DNA of 64,000 nt from contig JAEXZS010000015.1 of assembly GCA_023451375.1 (NCBI GenBank), positions 10,554 to 74,553 on the forward strand. Reading direction: 5' to 3'. Below the pieces are notes generated by a model that worked only from the letters and a program-made list of their open reading frames with translations, did no database searches and had not been told where the DNA came from. Below are positions 52,739-60,472 of this stretch, piece after piece. The translations under genes and the position numbers were made by a program. This stretch comes from Pseudomonadota bacterium. GTDB taxonomy: Bacteria > Pseudomonadota > Alphaproteobacteria > Caulobacterales > Caulobacteraceae. The number at the start of each line of letters is the position of its first letter. Position 1 is the first letter of the stretch.

Positions 52739-53884
52739 TCAAGCCGGACGGGGCGGCGCGGCGCGGAAGGCGTCGGCGATCGCCTGGCGCAACGGCTTGG
52801 CGCGTCCGCGTGCGTCATACGGCGTCGGACGCTTGGGCAGGCCGTCGGCGCGCGGCCAGTTGCTCTGGAGCCAGGAGTGGGAATCCATCATGCCCCAGGC
52901 GACCACGCCCGTCGTCTGCGGATAGGACAGCATCAGGTCCAGATAGCGGCGGGCGAGATCGGCGACGGCGGCGTCGCGGGTGGGAATGTCGGCCGGAAGG
53001 TTCTTGTCGTGCACGTCGAACTCGGTGATCACGATCTCCAGCCCTATAGCGGTCACCTCGTCCATGAAGGCGCGCCATTCCCGCTCCTGGGCGGTGTCGA
53101 AGCCGACGGAATCGTCGCTGTTGCCGGAGCCGATGTGGCTCTGCACCCCCAGGGCGTCGATGGGCACGCCGCGCGCCTTGAAGCCCTCCAGCAGGCGCAG
53201 CACGCCCGCTCGGTGCTTCTCATGCCCCGCCTCCCAGCTCATGTAGTCGTTGTAGACGAGTTGAGCCTGGGGCGCCGCTTCGCGGGCGGCGTGGAAGGCC
53301 ACGTCCAGCACCGACTGACCCATGGCGCGCGACAGCGGCGTTTCGCGCAGTTCGCCGGTTTCGGCGTCCACGGTCTCGTTGACCACGTCCCAGGACAGGA
53401 TCTGCGGGTATCGCGCGGCCAGCCGCTGGATGTGATCGACCACCATCGCCTCCGCCGCGGTGGCGGGCTGGGGCCCGAAATCGTGCGTCTCGACCCAGGC
53501 CGGGAACCACTGCGGGTGGTGCCACAGCAGGGTGTGGCCGCGCAGCTCCAGGCCGTTGTCCCGCGCGAAGTCGGCGATGCGGTCGGCGCGGGTGAAGTCG
53601 AAGGTCGTCGGATCGGGCCTGAGGACGTACCACTTCATCTCGTTCTCGCAGACCAGCATGCCGCATTCGCGCTTCAGCAGGTCGCGGTAGGTCGCGTCTC
53701 CGAGCGAGGCCGTGACGCCGCTGTCGCCCGCCCCGACCGCGCTGCCGAAGAACCGGCCGCCGGCGCGCGCCAGATCGGCCAGGCTGGGTTCGGCCCTGGA
53801 GGCGGAAGAGGCCTGCGACGGACCGGCGAGCGCCGCGGCGCCCGCCGCCAGCATCAGGCCGCGTCGGGTCTGGCTCTGGATCAT
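52739..53884 (-). CDS. Secreted endo-1,4-beta-xylanase, glycoside hydrolase family 10
   Basis: Cleaves the xylan backbone. 381 residues. The N-terminus MIQSQTRRGLMLAAGAAALA is a twin-arginine-type signal, so Tat export is likely. The GH10 barrel has HTLLWHHPQWFPAW, SWDVVNETVD with acid/base Glu170, VYNDYM, GVQSHIG and IVITEFDVHD with nucleophile Glu288. WGMMDSHSWL near the end is the usual final loop. No carbohydrate-binding module is attached. ATG at 53884 with GGAGG six to seven bases upstream. It is divergent from the GH43 gene across a 77-bp gap that contains both regulatory motifs. Confidence 0.96.
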   Translation of the reverse strand: MIQSQTRRGLMLAAGAAALAGPSQASSASRAEPSLADLARAGGRFFGSAVGAGDSGVTASLGDATYRDLLKRECGMLVCENEMKWYVLRPDPTTFDFTRADRIADFARDNGLELRGHTLLWHHPQWFPAWVETHDFGPQPATAAEAMVVDHIQRLAARYPQILSWDVVNETVDAETGELRETPLSRAMGQSVLDVAFHAAREAAPQAQLVYNDYMSWEAGHEKHRAGVLRLLEGFKARGVPIDALGVQSHIGSGNSDDSVGFDTAQEREWRAFMDEVTAIGLEIVITEFDVHDKNLPADIPTRDAAVADLARRYLDLMLSYPQTTGVVAWGMMDSHSWLQSNWPRADGLPKRPTPYDARGRAKPLRQAIADAFRAAPPRPA

Positions 53885-53898
53885 AATCGTCCTCCCTA

Positions 53899-53912
53899 TG
53901 GTTGCGCTACCA
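53899..53912. promoter_or_regulatory. LacI-type operator between GH10 and GH43
   Basis: TGGTTGCGCTACCA, 15 bp upstream of the GH10 ATG and 50 bp upstream of the GH43 ATG. The ACTCAGAC-type motif at 53926 follows after 13 bp, the same gap as at the TonB receptor promoter. Confidence 0.65.
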
Positions 53913-53925
53913 TGACCTGAATGCA

Positions 53926-53940
53926 AAAACTCAGACAAGT
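53926..53940 (+). promoter_or_regulatory. ACTCAGAC-type regulatory motif upstream of GH43
   Basis: AAAACTCAGACAAGT, 22-36 bp upstream of the GH43 ATG and 42-56 bp upstream of the GH10 ATG. Confidence 0.5.
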
Positions 53941-53961
53941 GAAAAGAAGAGGGGACGAGGG

Positions 53962-55677
53962 ATGGGTAGATGGGCATGGGCCGCCTGGACAGCGGCGACG
54001 GCGATGGCGATGGGGGCGCCGCTGGGAGGCGCGGCCATCGCGCAGGAGGCGGTGTTCGACCAGTTCGTCTATCGCGGCTCTGACCCGGCGCACCAAGGCC
54101 TGAGCCCCGCGGCCGACCAGTACCTGAATCCAATCCTGCAGGGCTTCTATCCCGACCCGTCGGTCACCCGTGTCGGGAACGACTACTATCTGGTCAACTC
54201 CACCTTCGCCTACTTCCCGGGCATTCCGGTCTTTCACAGCCGCGACCTGGTCAATTGGACCCAGATCGGCAATGCGATCGATCGGCCGGACCAGCTGGAC
54301 TTCGGGACCCTGGGCCTGTCGCGCGGCGTCTTCGCCCCGACGATCGAGCATCGGGACGGAACTTTCTACATCCTGAACACCTGCGTCGATTGCGGCGGCA
54401 ACTTCCTGATCACCGCCACGGATCCGGCGGGGCCGTGGTCCGACCCGGTCTGGCTGCCGGACCTTGAAGGCGGCATCGATCCCGGCCTGTTTTTCGACAA
54501 GGACGGTTCGGGTTGGATCGTCAACAACGGCCCGCCGGAAGGGACGCCGCGCTACGAAGGCCATCGCGCCATCTGGATCCAGCGCTTCGATCCGGAGACG
54601 CAGAAAACCTTCGGCCCCCGCACGGTGCTGGTCGACGGCGGCGTCGATCCCGCGACCAATCCCATCTGGATCGAGGGGCCGCACATCATCCGGCGCGACG
54701 GCTGGTACTACCTAATCTGCGCCGAGGGCGGGACGGCGGAGGGCCACTCCCAGGTGGTGCTGCGGTCGCGCCGGCCCGACGGACCCTATGAACCCTGGTC
54801 CGGCAATCCGATCCTGACCCAGCGCGGCCTGCCGGGTGACCGGCCCCATCCGATCACCTCCGCCGGTCACGCCGACCTGGTCCAGCTTCCGGACGGATCC
54901 TGGGCCGCGACTTTCCTGGCGGTGCGGCCGTACGAAGGGGACTTCTACAACACCGGGCGCGAGACCTTCTTGCTGCCGGTCGACTGGTCGGGCGACTGGC
55001 CGGTGATCCTGCCGGAAGGCGAGCTCATCCCCTATGTGGAGAAGCGACCCGCCCTGCCGGCGCAGCCCGCGTCGCCCGTGCCGACCAGCGGCGATTTCAC
55101 CGTGGTCGACAGCTTCGACACGTCGGCCCTGCCGCCGTACTGGATGATGATGCGCAATCCGCGCGAGCCGTGGTTCGACCTGACCCGGCATCCCGGCGCG
55201 CTGACGCTGACGGCCCGGCCGATAGGCCTTGGCGACTACGCCAATCCCTCCTTCCTCGCGCGGCGCCAACAGCATCAGAACGCCGAGGCGGAGACGACGC
55301 TGCGCGCGCCGCCGACGCGCGAAGGCGATCGCGCCGGTCTCGCCGTCCTGCAGAGCGACGACCACTGGTACGCTCTTTCGGCGGTGCGTCGCCATGGCGA
55401 GAGCGTCGTCGAACTGCGGGCGCGCGCCGGCGCCGACCAGGATCGACAGGGGCGGCTGCTGGCCAGCCGTCCGCTGGACGGCGACCGGCCGGTGCGGTTC
55501 CGCATCGCGGCGCGCGGCGGCCTCTACGATTTCGCCGTCGCGCAGGGCGAGGCGGGCGACTGGCGCACGCTCGCGGAAGGGGTCGATGGAAAGCTGCTCA
55601 GCACGCGCGTCGCCGGCGGTTTCGTCGGCGCCGTGTTCGGCCCCTTCGCCCAGTCGGAAGCCGCCGCCACGCCCTAG
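53962..55677 (+). CDS. Secreted glycoside hydrolase family 43 (beta-xylosidase/arabinofuranosidase type)
   Basis: 571 residues with a signal peptide (AAWTAATAMAMGAPLGGAAIA). The five-bladed propeller covers about 50-370: base Asp65 in GFYPDPSVTRVGNDYYL, the pKa-modulating Asp172 in GGIDPGLFFDKDG, and acid Glu237 in IWIEGPHIIRRDGWYYL. A C-terminal concanavalin-like domain (about 390-565) with FTVVDSFDTSALPPYWMMM is typical of GH43 xylosidases that carry a second beta-sandwich. The ATG at 53962 is chosen because the longer open frame would contain the operator sites. Its stop shares CTAG with the stop of the convergent GH115 gene. Confidence 0.92.
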   Translation: MGRWAWAAWTAATAMAMGAPLGGAAIAQEAVFDQFVYRGSDPAHQGLSPAADQYLNPILQGFYPDPSVTRVGNDYYLVNSTFAYFPGIPVFHSRDLVNWTQIGNAIDRPDQLDFGTLGLSRGVFAPTIEHRDGTFYILNTCVDCGGNFLITATDPAGPWSDPVWLPDLEGGIDPGLFFDKDGSGWIVNNGPPEGTPRYEGHRAIWIQRFDPETQKTFGPRTVLVDGGVDPATNPIWIEGPHIIRRDGWYYLICAEGGTAEGHSQVVLRSRRPDGPYEPWSGNPILTQRGLPGDRPHPITSAGHADLVQLPDGSWAATFLAVRPYEGDFYNTGRETFLLPVDWSGDWPVILPEGELIPYVEKRPALPAQPASPVPTSGDFTVVDSFDTSALPPYWMMMRNPREPWFDLTRHPGALTLTARPIGLGDYANPSFLARRQQHQNAEAETTLRAPPTREGDRAGLAVLQSDDHWYALSAVRRHGESVVELRARAGADQDRQGRLLASRPLDGDRPVRFRIAARGGLYDFAVAQGEAGDWRTLAEGVDGKLLSTRVAGGFVGAVFGPFAQSEAAATP

Positions 55678-58508
55678 GGCGCCCGGGGGCTTTCAGGCGG
55701 GCCCAGATAGCTGTCGGGCAGCGGCTTGGTCGAGACGATCAGGCGCTGGAAGCTGAGGCCGGAATCGACCAGCCAGACCCTTACGGTGTGCGCGCCCGAC
55801 TGGTCGATCCGGTGGCGAGAAACGGTGCGCGCGATGTTGTCGGCCACCGCCTGATCCCAGGCGACGTTCGACCCATTGTCGGCGGCGTGAAGGTCCAGCG
55901 TCACGATCTGCGGCGGTCCGTCGTCGATGGCCACGGCGTAGCGCAGCCCGTCCCGACCGCGGAAATCCAGGCTGGGCGACAGCCACAGATGCACCTCCGC
56001 CTCACCCGCGCTCCAGGTGTGGATGTCGTATTCGAGGCGGGGGCCGTCGCCTCCCGGCGTCAGGCCGACGGCCTGCGAGGTGGCGACGCCCACCGCCGAG
56101 CCTTCACGCCCCAGGCCCAGCACGACCCGCCATGCCGCGTCGGGCGCCGATATGGCGCGCGTGAAATGCGCCGCCTCGATCACGACCTGACCGTCGATCT
56201 CGACGAAACGGCCCCGCTCGGGCACGACGGCGGGATTGTCGATGAGGGCAGACACCGTCACCGCGCCGTCCGGCCCTTCGATGATGATGGGGACCTCGGC
56301 CCGGCCCTTGGGCGCTGCGTCCCAGTCCGCCGCGACCGTGATCCGCGTTGTGTCACCGGCGGTGCCGCGGGTTTCTGAAAGCGTCAGCCAGGGTTCCGAG
56401 GCGCGGACGCGGAAGCGGGCGGGTCGGTCGCCCCGGTCGAAGACCTCGATCCAGCGGGCGGGGCCATGCGGCGCGAGGAGCGGCAGTCGCGCCGCATCCC
56501 CCGCCCGCAGAGGCTCCGCCTGTCCCTCGACGGCGACGCCGAGATGCGCGCCGGGGAGGGGCGACGCGCTCGCCAGCTCCGGCAGGACATCGACCTCCGG
56601 CTGCTGCCAGCCGGTGTAGCTGATGTGGGTCTGGGACATCATCCCGTTCCACTTGCCGTCCCCCAAGCCGTGGTAAAGGGCGGTCAGTTCCCGGTCCCGG
56701 GCGAAGCGCCGCCGCACCTCCCGCGCCGCCGCCTCCGCCGCCTTCCAGCGGCCCTGAGCGGCGTAAAGGCGGTTGCGGCCGGTCTCGATGTGCAGGGCGG
56801 TCAGATTGCCGCTCGCCTGGATGGGAAACCACGCCATCTGCACAAAGGCGTCGTCGTACTCGCCAGGCAGGGCGGCGCGGACCCTGTCGGCGCGCGCGGC
56901 CAGGTCGGCCCACTCGGCCTTGATCCGCTCCGCTTCGCCGAAATGGATCAGGCTGAAGGTCTCGGGACCGATCAGCTCGGGTTTCCGCCGACTGTTGTAG
57001 CGGGTGTAGAGGTCGATAAGGGCGGCTATTTCGTCGGCGTGCGCCTCGCCGAATTGGTCCCGCGCCCAGTCCCTCGTCCAGCCGGCCATCCGCTCGACGG
57101 TCATCTCCGCCGGGTCCCAGGCCTGGTCCAGGAAGAAGTCGATCGGGACTTCCATCGGCTTCAGGTCGCCGACATTCACCACCCACAGCCGGTCCGCGCC
57201 GGCCTGCCGCGCCAGGTCCATCTGCTCCCATGTCCGGCCGATCTGGACCGTGTTCAGCCACTTGTAGTTCCGGGGTCCGCCGACATAGTCGAAGTGGAAA
57301 TAGACGCCCGATCCGCCGGATCGTTCATCGCCGGGGCTCGGCAGCCGGCGCAGGTTGCCCCAGTTGTCGTCGGCGAACAGCAGGGTCACGTCGTCCGGGA
57401 CCCGCATGCCCTGGTCGAAATAGTCCTGAACCTCCTTGTAGAGGGCCCAGACCTGGGGCGTCTGGGCGGCCGGGCGTCCGGTCGTCTGGGCGATGATGTC
57501 GCGCTGGGCGCTGACGATCTCCTCCAACAGGGGAATGGCCGTGCCCTCGGTCATGGCCTCGTCGCCGTCGCCGCGCATGCCGATGGTGACCAGGCTCTCG
57601 CTGTCGCCCCGCCGCACCATGCCGTCACGCCAGAAGCGGCTCAGGTTCGCGGCGTTGGTGCGCCAGTCCCAGGCGCCCTCGCCATAGCGCTCCCATTCGA
57701 CATGGGCGCGCGCCATCGGCTCGTGATGCGACGTGCCGATGACCACGCCGTACTCATCGGCCAGCACGGTGTTCAGCGGGTCGTCGTCGTGGAACGCCTT
57801 GCCCCACATGGCGGGCCACAGGAAGTTTCCCTTCAGCCGCAGGATCAGCTCGAAGACCTTCTCGTAGAAGGCGTGGTTGAAGCCGCCGAAGGTCTCGCGC
57901 GTCCAGCCGCCCAGCGCCGGCTCTTCATCGTTCAGGAAGAGTCCGCGGTAGCGCACCTTCGGCGCGTCGGCCCGATGCCCGACCGTCAGCGACAGGTCGC
58001 GCTGGATCCGAACGGGCACGTCCGCCCACCAGGCCCAGGGCGAGACGCCAGCCCGCTCGGAAATGTCATAGGCGCCGTAGATGGTCCCGCGCTTGTCCGC
58101 CCCGGCGATCACCAAGGCGCGGGCGACGCCTTCGGTCGGGCGATCGACGACGGCCTGGACGTAGCCGTCGAAACCGCTCGGCGCGGGCAGGCGGCCCTCG
58201 GCGATCAGGCGGTCGATGACGGCGTTGCGTCCCGCCGTCCCGATCAGCACCACGGGGCCGTCATCAACGGGCGCGCCCCCGCCGGAGACCCGCGCCAGAT
58301 CGGCCTGGAGGTCGCGCGCCGCCCGGATCGCGCCGGGCCAGTCGGTCGGATCGGTGATCACCCGCGCCGGACGCCCCGCGAGGATCAGCGGCGCGCCGCC
58401 CGCCGACATGCGCTCGCAGACCGCGACCGGCCCCTCGCAGGCGACGGCCGGCGCTCCGGCCCCCACGACCAGCGCGGCGACGGCGACCGCCAGGCCCATC
58501 CGCCGCAT
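55674..58508 (-). CDS. Secreted xylan alpha-1,2-glucuronidase, glycoside hydrolase family 115
   Basis: 944 residues. GH115 enzymes remove (4-O-methyl)glucuronic acid from internal as well as terminal xylose units of polymeric xylan, complementing GH67. Signal peptide LAVAVAALVVGAGAPAVA. Family blocks: RGTIYGAYDISERAGVSPW, YRGLFLNDEEPALGGW, LKGNFLWPAMWGKAFHDDDP, GTSHHEPMARAHVEWER, NWGNLRRLP and DRLWVVNVGDLKPMEVPIDF. A C-terminal beta-sandwich region (about 690-940) follows, also usual for the family. Its ATG overlaps the upstream esterase stop by one base (TGATG). The open frame extends upstream through the esterase gene but that part is not this protein. Confidence 0.94.
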   Translation of the reverse strand: MRRMGLAVAVAALVVGAGAPAVACEGPVAVCERMSAGGAPLILAGRPARVITDPTDWPGAIRAARDLQADLARVSGGGAPVDDGPVVLIGTAGRNAVIDRLIAEGRLPAPSGFDGYVQAVVDRPTEGVARALVIAGADKRGTIYGAYDISERAGVSPWAWWADVPVRIQRDLSLTVGHRADAPKVRYRGLFLNDEEPALGGWTRETFGGFNHAFYEKVFELILRLKGNFLWPAMWGKAFHDDDPLNTVLADEYGVVIGTSHHEPMARAHVEWERYGEGAWDWRTNAANLSRFWRDGMVRRGDSESLVTIGMRGDGDEAMTEGTAIPLLEEIVSAQRDIIAQTTGRPAAQTPQVWALYKEVQDYFDQGMRVPDDVTLLFADDNWGNLRRLPSPGDERSGGSGVYFHFDYVGGPRNYKWLNTVQIGRTWEQMDLARQAGADRLWVVNVGDLKPMEVPIDFFLDQAWDPAEMTVERMAGWTRDWARDQFGEAHADEIAALIDLYTRYNSRRKPELIGPETFSLIHFGEAERIKAEWADLAARADRVRAALPGEYDDAFVQMAWFPIQASGNLTALHIETGRNRLYAAQGRWKAAEAAAREVRRRFARDRELTALYHGLGDGKWNGMMSQTHISYTGWQQPEVDVLPELASASPLPGAHLGVAVEGQAEPLRAGDAARLPLLAPHGPARWIEVFDRGDRPARFRVRASEPWLTLSETRGTAGDTTRITVAADWDAAPKGRAEVPIIIEGPDGAVTVSALIDNPAVVPERGRFVEIDGQVVIEAAHFTRAISAPDAAWRVVLGLGREGSAVGVATSQAVGLTPGGDGPRLEYDIHTWSAGEAEVHLWLSPSLDFRGRDGLRYAVAIDDGPPQIVTLDLHAADNGSNVAWDQAVADNIARTVSRHRIDQSGAHTVRVWLVDSGLSFQRLIVSTKPLPDSYLGPPESPRAP

Positions 58509-60469
58509 CACCGGACCTCCAGGCGGAAGGGGCCGGCGGGCAGGCCCGCCCCGTCGAACAGATTGACCACGGGGTTGTCGGCCCAGGCGTAGCGCACCTG
58601 GTCCGCCGCCGCGCCCGGCGGGACGACCAGCCGGATCGCGTCGCCGTCGGGGCGCGCCTCGGCGTAGCGGCAGGCGCCGCCCTCCGCCGCACACAGCTCG
58701 AAGCCCAGAGCCGCGCCGCCGCTGTGGGTGCGCAGGCCGTCCTCGACATTGCGGAAGGTCACGACCACCTCGGTCCCCTCTCGTCGAGCCTCGACGACCT
58801 CGGGTCCCGAAGGCGCGATCGCCTGACCATAGACGACAGCCCGGCCGGCGCGCGCCAGGCGGCGGCCCAGCTCCAGCTTCTGCGCGGGATGGATGTCCCA
58901 ACGGTCGCCGAGGTCCACCGCGATCGCCAGGGCCGCGTGGTCGTCCTCCGCCACGGCCGTGCGGACGCGGTCGCGCAGCTCGGCCCAGCCGGACGGCCCG
59001 GGCGCTGACGACGGCTCGCCATAGTTGGCCAGCGACACGATCAGGAAGGGCAGTTCGGGATTGTCGAACTGACGCCTCCAGTCGGCCATCAGACCCGTCA
59101 GCAGCCGGTCGTACCGCTCCGGGTTTCGTCCCGCGTTGGATTCGCCCTGGTACCAGAGCACGCCCCTCAGTCCGTAGTCCCGCATCGGCGCGATCATGGC
59201 GTTGTGGATGGTGGTCAGCCCGGCCAGGGCTTCCCACGGCGCGCGGGGCTGGGGGCCGAGATCGCCCGCTGCCTGTCGATAGCGCCAACCGCCGGCGTCC
59301 AACGGAACGACGCCGCCATCGGCAAGCCTCAGGGCGCGCTTCTCGGACGGGCCGTACAGGCCGCCGACGCCATAGGTGTCGAGCACATTGACCGTGACGG
59401 TGTTGATTCCCGGCTTCAGCAGGCCGTCGGCCAGGGGATAGGTCCGCTCTCCCGAACCCGAGGCGCCGACGGGGACGCCGTTGACCCAGGTCTGGTCCGC
59501 CTCGTCGATGCCGCCCAGCGACAGAAGGGCCGGCTGGCGCGCCTGTTCCGCCGACAGGGTGATTTCCGTGCGGTACCAGACCATGCCGTTGAACTCGGCC
59601 AGGTTCGGCGCGCCCCACTGCTCCCAGGGCGTCATGGCGGGGACGGCGGTCCAGCCCGAGGCCGAGACCGGTTCGCGCCAGGGCTCGCTCTCGCCATGCT
59701 CACGCCACCAGGCCTCCCACCGCGCGCCCCAGGCCGTCTGGGCCTCAGGGCGGCCGGCGGCGTACAGGGCCAGGATCGACAGCGCGGCGTCATGGCCGCC
59801 GACGGCCTCTAGAGCGGGCGCGCTCATCCAGGCCTGGATGGTCGACCCGCCCCAGGCGTCGGCGATCAGCCCCATCGGCACGTCGTGATCGCGCCGCAGG
59901 TCGCGGGCGAAGAAGTAGCAGGCGGCCGAGAAGTCGGCGACGGTCTCGGGCGACGCCGGCGCCCAGGACAGCGGCGTCGCGAACTCGGCCTGGGGCGTCG
60001 GCAGGTTCCTCAGCGGGACGGTCAGCAGGCGGATCTCGTCGTCGGCGGACCCGGCGATCTCGCCCGGCGCGTTCAGCGCGCGGCTGACCGGCAGGGCCAT
60101 GTTCGACTGGCCCGAGCACAGGAAGACATCTCCGACCAGGATGTCGCGTCGGACCGTCGTCCGGCCGCCTGACTCCAGCGTCAGGTCATAAGGGCCGCCG
60201 GCGGGCAGGGCGGGCAGCGTCGCCTCCCAGCCTCCCTCTGCGTCGGCGGTGGTCCGCGCCGTCCGATCCGCCAGCGACACCGCGACCTTCGCGCCCGGAT
60301 CGGCCCGGCCCCAGATGGAGATCGGCCGGTCCCGCTGCAGCACCGCGTGGTCCGCGAACAGGGCCGCGGGCGTCGGCGCGGCCGTTGTCTGCGTGGTTTG
60401 GCGCGCAAGGGCGGGCGCGCCGCCGACCATCAGGCCGGCGGCGACGAAGGCTCCGAGGATCGGCCGCAT
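58508..60469 (-). CDS. Secreted SGNH esterase, sialate-O-acetylesterase/acetylxylan-esterase type
   Basis: 653 residues with a signal peptide (ILGAFVAAGLMVGGAPALA). LFADHAVLQRDRPISIWGRA opens an N-terminal beta-domain. VFLCSGQSNMALPVSRAL gives the catalytic Ser (GQSN block), and WDIHPAQKLELG gives the Asp-x-x-His. VLWYQGESNAGRN is the block III/oxyanion region. Between the two esterase segments, about residues 285-370, lies an inserted jelly-roll like that of glycosidase family 2 (MVWYRTEITLS, WVNGVPVGASG). Such proteins deacetylate xylan or other sugars; with glycosidases on both sides, acetylxylan is the probable substrate. It is preceded by GH3 (3-base gap) and followed by GH115 in one operon. 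Confidence 0.88.
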   Translation of the reverse strand: MRPILGAFVAAGLMVGGAPALARQTTQTTAAPTPAALFADHAVLQRDRPISIWGRADPGAKVAVSLADRTARTTADAEGGWEATLPALPAGGPYDLTLESGGRTTVRRDILVGDVFLCSGQSNMALPVSRALNAPGEIAGSADDEIRLLTVPLRNLPTPQAEFATPLSWAPASPETVADFSAACYFFARDLRRDHDVPMGLIADAWGGSTIQAWMSAPALEAVGGHDAALSILALYAAGRPEAQTAWGARWEAWWREHGESEPWREPVSASGWTAVPAMTPWEQWGAPNLAEFNGMVWYRTEITLSAEQARQPALLSLGGIDEADQTWVNGVPVGASGSGERTYPLADGLLKPGINTVTVNVLDTYGVGGLYGPSEKRALRLADGGVVPLDAGGWRYRQAAGDLGPQPRAPWEALAGLTTIHNAMIAPMRDYGLRGVLWYQGESNAGRNPERYDRLLTGLMADWRRQFDNPELPFLIVSLANYGEPSSAPGPSGWAELRDRVRTAVAEDDHAALAIAVDLGDRWDIHPAQKLELGRRLARAGRAVVYGQAIAPSGPEVVEARREGTEVVVTFRNVEDGLRTHSGGAALGFELCAAEGGACRYAEARPDGDAIRLVVPPGAAADQVRYAWADNPVVNLFDGAGLPAGPFRLEVR

Positions 60470-60472
60470 GGT

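Noticed and set aside
58509..59618. Upstream extension of the GH115 frame through the esterase gene
   Set aside because: The extension has no homology and overlaps a real gene in another frame; the ATG at 58508 gives a proper signal peptide and a one-base overlap with the esterase stop.
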